Shown here piece by piece: positions 7,707 to 18,061 of a stretch of DNA of 64,000 nt. The position numbers were made by a program, and so were the translations under genes. The DNA comes from Gammaproteobacteria bacterium. Lineage in GTDB: Bacteria > Pseudomonadota > Gammaproteobacteria > Pseudomonadales > Pseudomonadaceae. Under the pieces are notes generated by a model. That model worked only from the letters and a program-made list of their open reading frames with translations. It searched no databases and was not told the DNA's origin. The first letter of the stretch is position 1. Every line of letters begins with the position of its first letter. The DNA lies in NCBI GenBank assembly GCA_903970465.1, contig CAJCIO010000118.1, positions 1-64,000 of the forward strand, given 5' to 3'.

Positions 7707-9089
7707 TCAATTGCTGCGGGTCACGCTCAGCCCCTTGAGCAGGCTCAGGGCCTGACTCAGCTGGAAGTCGCTGTCCTGCGGACGCGCCTTGTCGGTCTTG
7801 GCCGGTGCCTTGCCTGATGGGCTCGGCCGCTCGGCACCGCCGTTGCCATTGCCCAGGTGACCCTGCAGGTCGGCTTCCTTGAAGCTCTCGGGGTCGGACT
7901 CGTTGGTGATCTTGGCGGGGCGCACCTCGACATCCGGCACGATGCCCTGGGCCTGGATCGAGCGGCCGTTGGGGGTGTAGTACAGCGCAGTGGTGATCTT
8001 CAGGGCGCGGTCGTTGGCGAGCGGCAGCACGGTCTGTACCGAGCCCTTGCCGAAGCTGTCGGTGCCCATGAGGATGCCGCGCTTGTGATCCTGCAACGCG
8101 CCGGCGACGATTTCCGAGGCCGAGGCGCTGCCGCCGTTGATCAGCACCACCAGCGGTACGGCTTCACTGAGGTCGTGGCCGGTGGCCGAGAAGCGCAGTT
8201 CGGAGTTGGCGATACGGCCCTTGGTGTAGACGATCAGGCCGCTGCTGATGAAGTGGTCGACCACCTCGACTGCCGCCTGCAAGACGCCGCCGGGGTTGTT
8301 GCGCAAGTCCAGCACCAGGCCGTTGAGCTTCTTGTTGTTGTCCTTGCGCAGTTTGGCCAGGGCGGCGGCGACTTCTTCGCCGGTCTTGACCTGGAACTGG
8401 GTGATGCGGATGTAGCCGTAGCCGTTATCCAGCATCTGCGCCTTGACGCTCTTGACCTGAATGGTGGCGCGGGCAAGGGTCACGTCGAAGGGGTTGCCGC
8501 CGTCGCGCACCAGGGTGAGGGTGATCTTTTCGCCAATCTTGCCGCGCATCTTGTCGACGGCTTCGGTCATGGTCTGGCCGCGGGTCGGCTGGCCGTTGAT
8601 CTTGACGATCAGGTCGCCGGCCTGGATGCCCGCCTTGGTGGCTGGGGTGTCGTCGATGGGCGAAACCACCTTGACGAAACCGTCGTCCACGCCCACCTCG
8701 ATGCCCAGGCCGCCGAACTCGCCGCTGGTGCTCTCCTGCAGCTCCTGGAAGTCTTCCGGGCCAAGGTAGGCGGAGTGCGGGTCGAGGTTGCTGAGCATGC
8801 CCTTGATGGCATTTTCCAGCAGGGTCTTGTCATCCACAGGTTCGACATACGCGGCCTTGATGCGGTCCATGACCTCGGCGAAGGTGCGCAGCTCTTCGAG
8901 CGGCAACGGCGGCTTGGCCGCAGGCGCAGCTGGCGAAGCGGCCGGAGCCTTGGCCGGGACGGTCGTCGCCGGGATCGACGCGGGAGGCGTCGCCGACGGC
9001 GCCACTGGGTCCGCGGCATGGGCCAGGGGCGCGCCGATGGCGACGGCGATCGTCAGGGCCAGCGAGGTAAGGCGGGACAGATGCAGCAT
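7707..9089 (-). CDS. ctpA: carboxyl-terminal processing protease, S41 family
   Basis: A 460-residue periplasmic serine protease. After the signal peptide (MLHLSRLTSLALTIAVAI..) comes an Ala/Pro-rich linker, then a PDZ domain (about residues 110-190, GLGIEVGVDDG, GIQAGDLIVKINGQPT) and the S41 core. The catalytic serine is in GGSASASEIVAGAL and the general-base lysine in FGKGSVQTV. Known family members in P. aeruginosa degrade peptidoglycan cross-link hydrolases with a lipoprotein partner. A TTG three codons upstream would directly abut AGGAG; ATG 9089 lies 9 bases after it and I prefer it. It sits between envC and yibQ, all on one strand, so this is a cell-wall remodelling unit. Confidence 0.93.
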   Translation of the reverse strand: MLHLSRLTSLALTIAVAIGAPLAHAADPVAPSATPPASIPATTVPAKAPAASPAAPAAKPPLPLEELRTFAEVMDRIKAAYVEPVDDKTLLENAIKGMLSNLDPHSAYLGPEDFQELQESTSGEFGGLGIEVGVDDGFVKVVSPIDDTPATKAGIQAGDLIVKINGQPTRGQTMTEAVDKMRGKIGEKITLTLVRDGGNPFDVTLARATIQVKSVKAQMLDNGYGYIRITQFQVKTGEEVAAALAKLRKDNNKKLNGLVLDLRNNPGGVLQAAVEVVDHFISSGLIVYTKGRIANSELRFSATGHDLSEAVPLVVLINGGSASASEIVAGALQDHKRGILMGTDSFGKGSVQTVLPLANDRALKITTALYYTPNGRSIQAQGIVPDVEVRPAKITNESDPESFKEADLQGHLGNGNGGAERPSPSGKAPAKTDKARPQDSDFQLSQALSLLKGLSVTRSN

Positions 9090-9180
9090 GTCGAACAACT
9101 CCTAATCCTGGTTTTGCGCCTTTCGGGGCATCGGCGTGACAGTCAATGACCGCCAGAACGCCCTTGTTGAGGTTTCGCGC

Positions 9181-10491
9181 TTAACCACGACACCATTGCT
9201 CAGGGTCGGCGGGCCGTCCCTGCTGGCGTATGGCGAAATACAAGGCGGGGGTATCCTGCCCACCACTGGTACCGACCGTCGAAATCGCGTCGCCGGCTTT
9301 TACTACGTCACCAGCGCCCTTGAGGAGGGTCTGGTTGTGTCCATACAGGCTCAGGTAGCCGTTGCCATGGTCGAGAATGACCAGAAGTCCGGCGCCGCGC
9401 AACCAGTCCGCAAACACCACGCGACCACCATGCACGGCGCGTACCGTACTGCCGGCGCTGGCGCTGATCATCACCCCGTCCCACTTGGTGCGGGCATCGT
9501 CTCCGCGGGTTTCGCCAAAGCGTGCGAGCAATCGACCATCAACTGGCCATGGAAGTTTGCCCTTCGCCGCAGAAAACTCGCCGCCGAAGGTCGCGCCGCC
9601 GCTGGAAACCACTGCACCGGGCGTCGCTTTGGGGCGTTGCGGTGCCGGGGCAGCGGCTTCTTCCTGCTCTGGCTTGGCCTTCGCGGCGGCTGCTGCTGCG
9701 GCTTCGCGCGCGCGCTTGTCGGCTTCCTGCTGGGCGAGGAGGGCTTTCTGGCGTGCCTCTTCGGCTTCGCGGGCCTGGCGGGCGAGGGTTTCTTCGATAG
9801 TCTTGAGGACGTTGGCGAGGTCGGCCTGATCCTGTTGACGGGCCTGGAGCTTCTGGTCGCTGGCCTTGTATTGATCGTTGAGCTTGGCCAGTGCGGCCTG
9901 GCGTTCCTTGCGCACGTCGTCGAGGGCTTGGCGCTGGCTGTCGAGGTTGCCTTGCTGGGCGAGCAACTGGGCCTGCTGCAGGTCGATATCTTTCTGCACC
10001 GCGGCCTGTTGAACCAGGGTTTCGTTGAAAGCGTGCAGTTGCGCCAGCCGCGCCTTGCTCATGTAGTCGTAGTAGGTGAGCGTGCGGGCAAACTTTTCTG
10101 GATTCTGCTGGTTGAGCAGCAGCTTCAGGTATTCCTGGCGCCCATTCTGATAGGCCGCGCGGGCCTGAATGGCGATCAAGCGCTGCTGTTCCTTGCGGGC
10201 CGCTTCGAGCTTCTGCTTCTCTTCATCGAGACGCTGGAGCTCGGCTTGGGTCTTTTTTAGTTGCTGTTGCAGGACCTCTACCTGCTTTTGAAGCTCGCCC
10301 ATCTTGGTCTCGGTGGTGCGCAGGTCTTTTTGCACGCCGGATTTCTCCTGCTGCACCTGGGCAAGGGCCTTCTTCAGCTCGGTGATGTCTTGACGCGTGG
10401 CATCGAGCTGTTGCTGGGTTTGTGCGCGTTCGTCGGCATAGGCCGTGCTGAACAGGCAGGTCAAGGCAATGAGTATCAGGGCGCGAAGCAT
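9181..10491 (-). CDS. envC: EnvC-like murein hydrolase activator (coiled coil plus degenerate LytM)
   Basis: A 436-residue periplasmic protein: signal peptide (MLRALILIALTCLFSTAYA), long coiled coil (about residues 22-260, rich in Gln, Glu, Lys and Ala) and a C-terminal LytM/M23 domain (about 310-430). The LytM zinc-ligand HxH position reads ALYFAIRQQG, so catalytic residues are lost, as in EnvC-type activators that switch on cell-separation amidases via FtsEX. The open frame extends upstream to 10692 through a REP sequence; the signal peptide at ATG 10491 marks the real start. It lies between gpmI and ctpA on the same strand. Confidence 0.9.
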   Translation of the reverse strand: MLRALILIALTCLFSTAYADERAQTQQQLDATRQDITELKKALAQVQQEKSGVQKDLRTTETKMGELQKQVEVLQQQLKKTQAELQRLDEEKQKLEAARKEQQRLIAIQARAAYQNGRQEYLKLLLNQQNPEKFARTLTYYDYMSKARLAQLHAFNETLVQQAAVQKDIDLQQAQLLAQQGNLDSQRQALDDVRKERQAALAKLNDQYKASDQKLQARQQDQADLANVLKTIEETLARQAREAEEARQKALLAQQEADKRAREAAAAAAAKAKPEQEEAAAPAPQRPKATPGAVVSSGGATFGGEFSAAKGKLPWPVDGRLLARFGETRGDDARTKWDGVMISASAGSTVRAVHGGRVVFADWLRGAGLLVILDHGNGYLSLYGHNQTLLKGAGDVVKAGDAISTVGTSGGQDTPALYFAIRQQGRPADPEQWCRG

Positions 10492-10595
10492 GGGGCGGGC
10501 GATACCAGGGAGAGGGACGGGCCTAGTATGCCCGCCGCGAGCGGCAAAAAAAACGCCTGCGGGCCATTGGCACCAAGGCATTACATGAAACATGC

Positions 10596-10678
10596 AGCGA
10601 GGGGGCTCGCTCCGATAGGCAGGATCAGAGAAAACACAAGGTGTCTGACCTATCGGATCGGGGGCAAGCCCCCTCGCT
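10596..10678. repeat. REP-type hairpin pair between gpmI and envC
   Basis: AGCGAGGGGGCT at 10596-10607 pairs with AGCCCCCTCGCT ending at 10678, and inner segments TCCGATAGG and CCTATCGGA also pair. This is the same family as the hairpin after the OFA gene, placed between two genes of the same operon. Confidence 0.8.
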
Positions 10679-10701
10679 ACAGGTGGGTGCACTGACCGTT
10701 G

Positions 10702-12237
10702 TCAGGCTTTGACCAGAATCGAAGTACCGGTCATTTCCTGCGGCTTGTCCATGCCCATCAGGTACAGCATGGTCGGTGCCACATCGGCCAGCACGCCGCC
10801 TTCACGGACCTTGAGCGGCTGCTTGCCGACATAGATGAAAGGCACCGGCTCGGTGGTGTGCGCGGTGTGCGCCTGACCGGTGCTTTCATCCGACATCTGC
10901 TCGCAGTTGCCATGGTCGGCGGTGATCAGTGCTTCGCCGCCAACCTTGTCGAGGGCCTCGACGATGCGTCCGACGCAGGTGTCCAGGCATTCCACGGCCT
11001 TGACTGCCGCTTCGAGGATGCCGCTATGGCCGACCATGTCGCCGTTGGCGTAGTTGACCACGATGACGTCGAAGCGCTGATTCTCGATGGCGTCGACAAT
11101 TTTGTCGGTCACTTCCGGGGCGCTCATTTCCGGCTGCAGGTCGTAGGTGGCGACCTTCGGCGACGGAATGAGGATGCGCTCTTCGCCCGGGAAGGGCTCT
11201 TCGCGACCGCCCGAGAAGAAGAAGGTCACGTGGGCGTATTTTTCGGTTTCGGCGATACGCAGTTGGGTCTTGCCGTTATCGGCCAGGTATTCGCCGAGCA
11301 CATTGTGCAGGCTGCCAGGGGCGAACGCCGCCGGGGCAGGGATTTTTGCCGAATACTGGGTCAGGCCCACATAGCCGGCCAGTTTGGGCTGGCGCTTGCG
11401 CTCGAACTCGCTGAAGTCGGCTTCGACGAACGGGCGGCTGATCTCCCGGGCGCGGTCGGCACGGAAGTTCATGAACACCACAGCGTCGCCGTCTTCAACC
11501 CTGACGGCCTCGCCAATCACGGTGGCCTTGACGAACTCGTCGCTCTCGCCGCGCTCGTAGGCGGCTTGCAGGCCCTCTACGGCGCTAGCGGAGTGGAACT
11601 CGGCGCTGGCGTCGACGATCAGGTTGAACGCGGCGCTGACGCGATCCCAGCGGTTGTCACGGTCCATGGCGAAGTAGCGGCCGATGAGGCTGGCGGTGCG
11701 GCCTTTGCCCAGACGCTTGTAGGTGGCATCCATCAGTTCGAGTGACGACTGCGCGCTTTTCGGCGGGGTGTCGCGGCCGTCGAGGAAGGCGTGCAGGTAG
11801 ATTTTTTCGGCGCCACGCTGGGCGGCCAGTTCGACCATGGCCACGAGGTGATCCTGATGGCTGTGCACGCCGCCTTCGGACAGCAGGCCCATGACATGCA
11901 CGGCCTTGCCGGCGCTCACAGCCTTGTCGACGGCGGCGCAAATGGTCGGGTTCTCGAAGAAGTCGCCGTCGCGAATCGCCTTGGTCACCCGGGTGAAGTC
12001 CTGGTACACCACGCGCCCGGCGCCGAGGTTCATGTGGCCGACTTCCGAGTTGCCCATCTGGCCATCGGGGAGCCCGACGTCCATGCCTGAGCCCGAAATC
12101 AAGCCGTTGGCCTGGGTCGCGACGAGGCGATCAAGGACCGGCTTGCGCGCCGAATAGACGGCGTTGTCGTCATGGCTTTCGCTGTGACCGAAACCATCGA
12201 GGATGATCAGGACCAGAGGTTTAGGCGTGGCAGTCAT
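10702..12237 (-). CDS. gpmI: 2,3-bisphosphoglycerate-independent phosphoglycerate mutase
   Basis: A 511-residue cytosolic enzyme interconverting 3- and 2-phosphoglycerate with two Mn ions. The N-terminal metal motif ILDGFGHSE, the phosphoserine site [15 protein letters not shown] (near residue 64), HSHQDH and the C-terminal metal cluster [11 protein letters not shown] and [12 protein letters not shown] are intact. Length is normal for the alkaline-phosphatase superfamily iPGM. It is the first gene of the minus-strand run that continues to envC, ctpA and yibQ, and it is divergent from the rhodanese gene across 326 bases. Confidence 0.97.
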   Translation of the reverse strand: MTATPKPLVLIILDGFGHSESHDDNAVYSARKPVLDRLVATQANGLISGSGMDVGLPDGQMGNSEVGHMNLGAGRVVYQDFTRVTKAIRDGDFFENPTICAAVDKAVSAGKAVHVMGLLSEGGVHSHQDHLVAMVELAAQRGAEKIYLHAFLDGRDTPPKSAQSSLELMDATYKRLGKGRTASLIGRYFAMDRDNRWDRVSAAFNLIVDASAEFHSASAVEGLQAAYERGESDEFVKATVIGEAVRVEDGDAVVFMNFRADRAREISRPFVEADFSEFERKRQPKLAGYVGLTQYSAKIPAPAAFAPGSLHNVLGEYLADNGKTQLRIAETEKYAHVTFFFSGGREEPFPGEERILIPSPKVATYDLQPEMSAPEVTDKIVDAIENQRFDVIVVNYANGDMVGHSGILEAAVKAVECLDTCVGRIVEALDKVGGEALITADHGNCEQMSDESTGQAHTAHTTEPVPFIYVGKQPLKVREGGVLADVAPTMLYLMGMDKPQEMTGTSILVKA

Positions 12238-12329
12238 TAGATCCCACTCATATTGTTAGAGGAAAGAAGGGCATTTTAGGGCATCTTGGCGGTAATTGCC
12301 GAGCTTCTGATTGCACCCCACAGTTGCCC

Positions 12330-12419
12330 GTGGGAGCGGGCTCTGCCCGTGAAGACTTCAGCAGTCTCATCGCAATGGTTCGCCTGGCTGGCCCCTTTGC
12401 GGGCAGAGCCCGCGCCCAC
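12330..12419. repeat. REP pair, GTGGGAGCGGGCTCTGCCC variant
   Basis: The left arm at 12330-12354 (GTGGGAGCGGGCTCTGCCCG) pairs imperfectly with 12394-12419 (CGGGCAGAGCCCGCGCCCAC). The core differs from the CAAGGCTTG type elsewhere in the window, so it is a second REP subtype. Confidence 0.75.
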
Positions 12420-12504
12420 AAAGGCGTCCACTGTTGCCTCAGCAGACAGCCGACCGCCTATCACAGTTCCCGATTAAACCGGTGTCATGGGCATACTGCA
12501 TGCT

Positions 12505-12532
12505 TTGGCCCACCCCGGTGCGCGTGTATACT
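12505..12532 (+). promoter_or_regulatory. candidate sigma-70 promoter of the rhodanese-grxC-secB genes
   Basis: TTGGCC (12505-12510) and TATACT (12527-12532) are separated by 16 bases and lie 31 bases before the ATG at 12564. Confidence 0.5.
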
Positions 12533-12563
12533 GGCCGGCATTTTAACGCCCTGGAACCTCCTG

Positions 12564-12977
12564 ATGGTTGCTCACCTGATCGAATTCGCCACAAATCACT
12601 ACCTGCTGGTCGGCATCTTCGCCGTGCTGCTGGCTTTGCTGCTGTCGCTGGAGACCAGTCGTGGTGGTAAAAGCCTCAGCTGCCGCGAACTGACCGCACT
12701 GGTCAACAGTGACCAAGGCGTAGTCATCGACATCCGCGCCAAGAAGGATTTCAGCACCGGCCACATCGTCGATTCGCTGAACATTCCCCAGGACAAACTG
12801 GCCTCACGCATGGCTGAACTGGAAAAACACAAGGCCAAGACCTTGATCGTCGTCGACGCCATGGGCCAGCACGCCGGCGCCACTGCGCGCGAACTGCTCA
12901 AGGCCGGCTTCACTGCCGCCAAGCTGTCCGGCGGTGTTTCCAGCTGGAAGGCCGACAACCTGCCTTTGGTGAAGTGA
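12564..12977 (+). CDS. membrane-anchored rhodanese-like protein
   Basis: A 137-residue protein with one N-terminal membrane segment (about residues 12-29, YLLVGIFAVLLALLLSL) and a rhodanese fold starting at SCRELTALVNSD. The strand VVIDIRAKKDFSTGHIVDSLNIP is characteristic. The position normally holding the catalytic cysteine reads VVDAMGQHAGATA, with no Cys, so it is probably not a sulfurtransferase but a binding or regulatory rhodanese domain. It is followed one base later by grxC. This matches the rhodanese-grx-secB order I recall in other Pseudomonas and Escherichia (YibN-GrxC-SecB). Confidence 0.88.
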   Translation: MVAHLIEFATNHYLLVGIFAVLLALLLSLETSRGGKSLSCRELTALVNSDQGVVIDIRAKKDFSTGHIVDSLNIPQDKLASRMAELEKHKAKTLIVVDAMGQHAGATARELLKAGFTAAKLSGGVSSWKADNLPLVK

Positions 12978-12978
12978 C

Positions 12979-13233
12979 ATGAGCGTCGTCGTCTATTCCA
13001 GCGATTGGTGCCCTTACTGCATGCGCGCCAAGGCCTTGCTCGAAGGCAAGGGTGTCGATTTCACCGAGATCAAGGTCGACGGCAAGCCCCAGGTGCGTGC
13101 CGAGATGACCAGCAAGGCCGGGCGCAGCTCGGTGCCCCAGATCTGGATCGGCGAGACTCATGTGGGCGGCTGCGACGACCTCTATGCCCTGGAGCGCGCC
13201 GGCAAGCTCGACACGATGCTCAGCAAGGCCTGA
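12979..13233 (+). CDS. grxC: glutaredoxin 3
   Basis: An 84-residue dithiol glutaredoxin that uses glutathione to reduce disulfides in the cytosol. The active site CPYC lies at residues 11-14 in YSSDWCPYCMRAKAL, the cis-proline in SSVPQIWIG and the glutathione-binding GGCDDLYAL near residue 66. The ATG follows the rhodanese stop by one base, so it is probably translated from the same transcript, ahead of secB. Confidence 0.97.
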   Translation: MSVVVYSSDWCPYCMRAKALLEGKGVDFTEIKVDGKPQVRAEMTSKAGRSSVPQIWIGETHVGGCDDLYALERAGKLDTMLSKA

Positions 13234-13274
13234 ACCCCATTCCCGTTAGACTTTGAAGTGACAAGGATCCCGCA

Positions 13275-13763
13275 ATGACTGACCAACCGAACACCGCAGC
13301 GAGCACCGAAGACGAAACCGCTCCGCAATTCTCCCTGCAGCGTATCTACGTACGCGACCTGTCGTTCGAAGCGCCGAAAAGCCCGGCCATCTTCCGTCAG
13401 CAGTGGGAGCCGAGCGTTGCGCTGGATCTCAACACCCGTCAGAAATCCCTGGAAGCCGACTTCCACGAAGTTGTGCTGACCCTGTCGGTTACCGTCAAGA
13501 ATGGTGACGAAGTCGCCTTCATCGCTGAAGTTCAGCAGGCCGGTATCTTCCTGATCAAGAACCTCGACGACGCATCGCTGAGCCACACCTTGGGCGCGTT
13601 CTGCCCGAACATCCTGTTCCCGTATGCGCGCGAGACGCTGGACAGCCTGGTGACCCGTGGTTCGTTCCCGGCACTGATGCTGGCCCCGGTCAATTTCGAC
13701 GCCCTGTACGCGCAAGAGCTGCAGCGCATGCAGGAAGCTGGCGAGACTCCATCGGTTCAATAA
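13275..13763 (+). CDS. secB: protein-export chaperone SecB
   Basis: A 162-residue acidic cytosolic chaperone that keeps Sec preproteins unfolded and hands them to SecA. The family core is clear: [19 protein letters not shown], then [16 protein letters not shown], the [23 protein letters not shown] block and the C-terminal [19 protein letters not shown] before the ATG is a fair ribosome-binding site. It is followed 17 bases later by a strong terminator, so it ends the rhodanese-grxC-secB unit. Confidence 0.98.
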   Translation: MTDQPNTAASTEDETAPQFSLQRIYVRDLSFEAPKSPAIFRQQWEPSVALDLNTRQKSLEADFHEVVLTLSVTVKNGDEVAFIAEVQQAGIFLIKNLDDASLSHTLGAFCPNILFPYARETLDSLVTRGSFPALMLAPVNFDALYAQELQRMQEAGETPSVQ

Positions 13764-13780
13764 ACGAGCCTGCAGTCATG

Positions 13781-13807
13781 AAAAAACGCCCCTCGGGGCG
13801 TTTTTTT
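13781..13807 (+). terminator. rho-independent terminator after secB
   Basis: A-tract, then ACGCCCC-TC-GGGGCGT stem, then seven T. It is symmetrical enough to act in both directions. Confidence 0.9.
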
Positions 13808-13843
13808 GTAGTGCTACGGCGCGCGTGCAAGGGCGCTGCTGAT

Positions 13844-13905
13844 GGCAAGCCTTGCTCCCACAAGCGTACACCTGTGGGCGCAAGGCTTGCCCGCGAAAGG
13901 GCCCG
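13844..13905. repeat. REP pair between secB and trmL
   Basis: GGCAAGCCTTGCTCCCACA (13844-13862) pairs with TGTGGGCGCAAGGCTTGCC (13873-13891), then CGCGAAAGGGCC completes the usual REP end. It lies between the convergent secB and trmL genes, 1 base before the trmL stop codon. Confidence 0.8.
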
Positions 13906-13906
13906 A

Positions 13907-14362
13907 TCAGGCAAAACCCTGTTGGCGCCATGCCTCGTAAACCGCCACTGCCACGGTATTGGACAGGTTCAAGCTACGGCAGCCTTCGCGCATGGGCAGG
14001 CGCAGGCGATGGCCGTCGGGTTGGGCGTCCAGCACCTCGTCGGGCAGCCCGCGGCTCTCCGGCCCGAACACAAAGGCGTCGCCGGGTTGGAACGCCACGT
14101 CATGGAAGGGCCGGGAGCCCTTGGTGGTAAACGCGAACAGGCGCGGCTGGCCCAGGCTTTCAAGGCAACTGGCCAGGTCGGCGTGGCGCTTGAGCGGGGC
14201 GTATTCGTGATAATCGAGCCCGGCGCGGCGCAGGCGCTTGTCGTCCAGCTCGAAACCGATCGGCTCGATCAAGTGCAGGTGGCAGCCGCTGTTGGCGCAG
14301 AGCCTGATAATGTTGCCGGTATTCGGCGGAATCTCTGGTTGAAAAAGGATGACGTGAAACAT
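13907..14362 (-). CDS. trmL: tRNA (cytidine/uridine-2'-O)-methyltransferase
   Basis: A 151-residue SPOUT-class enzyme that 2'-O-methylates position 34 of certain tRNA-Leu species. N-terminal FQPEIPPNTGNIIRLCANSG, the middle FVFGPESRGLP and the C-terminal knot RSLNLSNTVAVAVYEAWRQ are the signature of TrmL. The ATG at 14362 is set by the family N terminus MFHVILFQPE; the open frame continues upstream only by chance. Its start codon shares bases with the divergent gene at 14361 (CATG). Confidence 0.95.
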   Translation of the reverse strand: MFHVILFQPEIPPNTGNIIRLCANSGCHLHLIEPIGFELDDKRLRRAGLDYHEYAPLKRHADLASCLESLGQPRLFAFTTKGSRPFHDVAFQPGDAFVFGPESRGLPDEVLDAQPDGHRLRLPMREGCRSLNLSNTVAVAVYEAWRQQGFA

Positions 14363-14813
14363 GCACGGCTCCGAACTGAAAGACGGGCAGCATTCTACCC
14401 CTGATGAGCAAGACCCACGATCAAAACTCTGGCCCAAGTTCCTTGGCGCCATCGCCCTGTTCAGTCTGCTGGTCGGGATGATGATTGGCAAGGTGAGCAC
14501 TCCCGAGCCGCGATCGCTGGACCGGATAGAAATCCAGCCCGCGGGCCTGGTGCTGTGGTTCAACCAGGAACCCAAGGTGCATGGCGAGTTCACCAATGGC
14601 ACCTTGGCGATCGTCTTCGATGCCCACGGCCGCCCTGGGGCCGGGCAGTTGCCGGTAGACGGGCGACAAGCCAACTGGAAGGTGCAGCAGGGCGATCAGG
14701 GTTTATTGCTGACGGTGATCGCCGCTCGCGCGCTGCAAGGCGATTGGTCTGGCACCGATGTGGATGGGCGATGGCGTTTTGAAGTGAAGGTGCGCGAGGC
14801 GCCGGCCCCTTGA
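14361..14813 (+). CDS. hypothetical single-pass membrane protein
   Basis: I do not recognise this 150-residue protein. It has a polar N terminus (about 25 residues), one membrane segment (about 27-43, FLGAIALFSLLVGMMIGK) and a periplasmic domain of about 100 residues that looks all-beta (RIEIQPAGLVLWFNQEPKV, LLLTVIAARALQGDWSG). The ATG overlaps the divergent trmL start codon, which leaves no separate leader; a later start is possible but ATG 14361 gives the complete membrane segment. A gene at this position beside trmL occurs in other Pseudomonas as I recall, so it is likely real. Confidence 0.65.
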   Translation: MHGSELKDGQHSTPDEQDPRSKLWPKFLGAIALFSLLVGMMIGKVSTPEPRSLDRIEIQPAGLVLWFNQEPKVHGEFTNGTLAIVFDAHGRPGAGQLPVDGRQANWKVQQGDQGLLLTVIAARALQGDWSGTDVDGRWRFEVKVREAPAP

Positions 14814-15542
14814 GGGGGAGGCATCGAGGTGGGGAGTTGACGAATAAAAGAGGGAAGCCCCGGCCTGCCTGTACCAAGGTCCCCAAAGCGCGTGAATGGC
14901 AGCGCAGCCTTTGGGCTGTCGCATGCTCGATGTAAAGAAGGGTTCTCCGGCCTGCCTGTACCAAAGCCCCCAAAACTGTTGCGCATCGCCGGTGGTGCGG
15001 TTCGGCGTCTGCGGTGTTGCGGTGTAAAAGAGGGAATCCCCGGCCTGCCTGTACCAAGGCTCCCAAAAACTGCTGTGCATCGCCGGTGTAGTGGCCAGCG
15101 TCTGCGGTGTAAAGAAGGGAATCTCCGGCCTGCCTGTACCAAAGTCCCCTGAAACTGGGTGGAATATCGGGTCTTACCTGAGTGCCCGTACGTTCCGGTA
15201 TAAAGAAGGGGATTCCCGGCCTGCCTGTACCAAGACCCCCAAAACTGTGTCTTGCAAGGGTTATTGCAGGCGTCGTGCCAGTTTCGTTTCAGGATGTAAT
15301 AAAATTTATCCAGATGTGTTTTTCTGCGCTGCAGGCCTTTGTTTGTGGGCCTTGAGGGATTTTCGAGGTGGGCGTATGTCACCTGCGGGGATATTCGGGT
15401 GATGCGTTCGGCTTTGTCCGTTTTGGTTCATTACGCCTTGCAGCGGTGCATACGGGTGCGGGTGTGCACCAAAGCGCGGAGTTTTCGAACAGATAAACAC
15501 TACTTGCGGATGCGCACATTGGATTGTTGCCGTACTCAAGGA
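14814..15542. other. 729-base region without a supported gene
   Basis: The first 430 bases hold the five-copy repeat array (14845-15247). The remaining about 295 bases up to the ntrC stop are relatively AT-rich at 15293-15320 and show no terminator or promoter I can support. Long open frames cross it on the minus strand but are explained by base composition and the repeats. Confidence 0.7.
14845..15247. repeat. five-copy direct repeat array, unit about 43-48 bp, period about 89 bp
   Basis: Copies at 14845-14887, 14933-14978, 15025-15072, 15110-15157 and 15201-15247 share TAAAGAAGGGAATC, the invariant GGCCTGCCTGTACCAA and a C-run followed by AAAACTG. Copy starts are spaced 88, 92, 85 and 91 bases. 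The spacers between copies 2-3 and 3-4 are related to each other (GCATCGCCGGTG, GCGTCTGCGGTG); the others are not. Spacings that are not multiples of three, and repeat translations that fall in all three frames, argue against coding. Confidence 0.9.
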
Positions 15543-16975
<1,433 letters not shown>

Positions 16976-16979
<4 letters not shown>

Positions 16980-18061
16980 GACGAAGCGGCTCCTTGTTCC
17001 AGCGGCAGGAAGATCGAAAATGTGGTGTGGCCAGGGTGGCTCTCACACTCGATCAACCCTTGATGCTGACTGATGATGTTCTGGGTAATGGCCAGCCCGA
17101 GACCGGTACCGTCGGGCCTGCCGCTGACCATTGGATAGAAGATTGTTTCCTGTAGTTCGGCAGGAATGCCGGGACCGTTGTCGATGATCTCGATCTTGCT
17201 CACCAGGCGATGGCGCGTGTGGCCGATGGTGAACTGACGCATGGCGCGAGTTCGCAGGCTGATCCGACCCAGGCGCAGCTCGTTCTGGCCACTGATGGCT
17301 TGCATGGCGTTGCGCACAATGTTCAGCACGGCCTGGATCATCTGTTCACGGTCGATCAACACGTCCGGGATGCTTGGATCATAGTCGCGCACCAGGGTGA
17401 TGCCACCCTGGGTTTCGGCGTCCACCAGACTGCAGACCCGTTCGAGTACCTCGTGGATGTTGGTCATCGCCAGCGACGGCAGCTTGTTCGAGCCGAGCAT
17501 GCGGTCGACCAGATTGCGCAGGCGGTCGGCCTCTTCGATGATGACGTTGGTGTAGTCCTTGAGGCTTTCTTCCGGCAGCTCGCGGGCCAGCAACTGCGCC
17601 GCGCCGCGAATACCGCCCAGCGGATTCTTGATTTCGTGGGCCAGGCCGCGCACCAGCATCTTGGTGGTTTCCTGCTTGGAAAGCTGCGCTTCTTCTTTGG
17701 TGATACGCAGCAGTCGGTCGCGCGGGTGGACTTCGAGCAGCAGCAAGGTCGCGCCTTTGCTGAGAATCGGGGTCACGGCGTAGTCGACGGTCAGGGTCTG
17801 ACCGGTCAACGCGGTCAGCATCGCTTCGCGCTTGGTAAAAGGGTGGGCTTTTTCGACGGCCTGGCGCAGGGAGCTCAGGGCTTCGGCCGACTCGGTGAAC
17901 AGTTCGCTGATGAATTGCCCATGGCTGCGCTGGCCGCTGATGGCCAGCAGCATCTCGGCTGCCGGGTTCATGTACTCAAGGCGCAGGTCGGCATTGAGCA
18001 GAATAGTGGCAGTGGTGAGGTTGTCGAGTAACAGTCGGTGCAGTGCATCACTGATGGTCAT
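16976..18061 (-). CDS. ntrB: nitrogen regulation sensor kinase NtrB (NR-II)
   Basis: A 361-residue soluble histidine kinase/phosphatase that phosphorylates NtrC under nitrogen limitation and is controlled by PII. It has an N-terminal PAS domain (about 10-115), the dimerisation motif with the phosphorylated His in GLAHEIKNPLGG (near residue 138) and an ATPase domain with N-box NAMQAI, DNGPGIP and DGTGLGLAI. The start is ATG 18061 (MTISDALHRLLLDNL); the frame remains open upstream but the family begins here. Translationally coupled to ntrC. Confidence 0.97.

Larger units (their letters stand above)
12238..12563. other. divergent intergenic region gpmI / rhodanese gene
   Basis: The region contains one REP pair (12330-12419) and a sigma-70-like promoter for the rhodanese gene (12505-12532). 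No further gene is seen. Confidence 0.7.

Noticed and set aside
9181..10692. Extended envC start at 10692
   Set aside because: The extension translates a REP sequence and has no signal peptide; ATG 10491 gives a proper one.
12564..12977. Active thiosulfate sulfurtransferase
   Set aside because: The rhodanese catalytic cysteine position is not Cys, so only the fold can be claimed.
14845..15247. CRISPR array
   Set aside because: The repeats are imperfect and vary in length, two spacers are related to each other, and no cas genes are present.
14696..15382. 228-codon minus-strand open frame across the repeat array
   Set aside because: The repeats appear in it in three different frames (WYRQAG, LVQAGR, GTGRPG), so the protein is not conserved between copies; it also overlaps the end of the plus-strand membrane protein gene.
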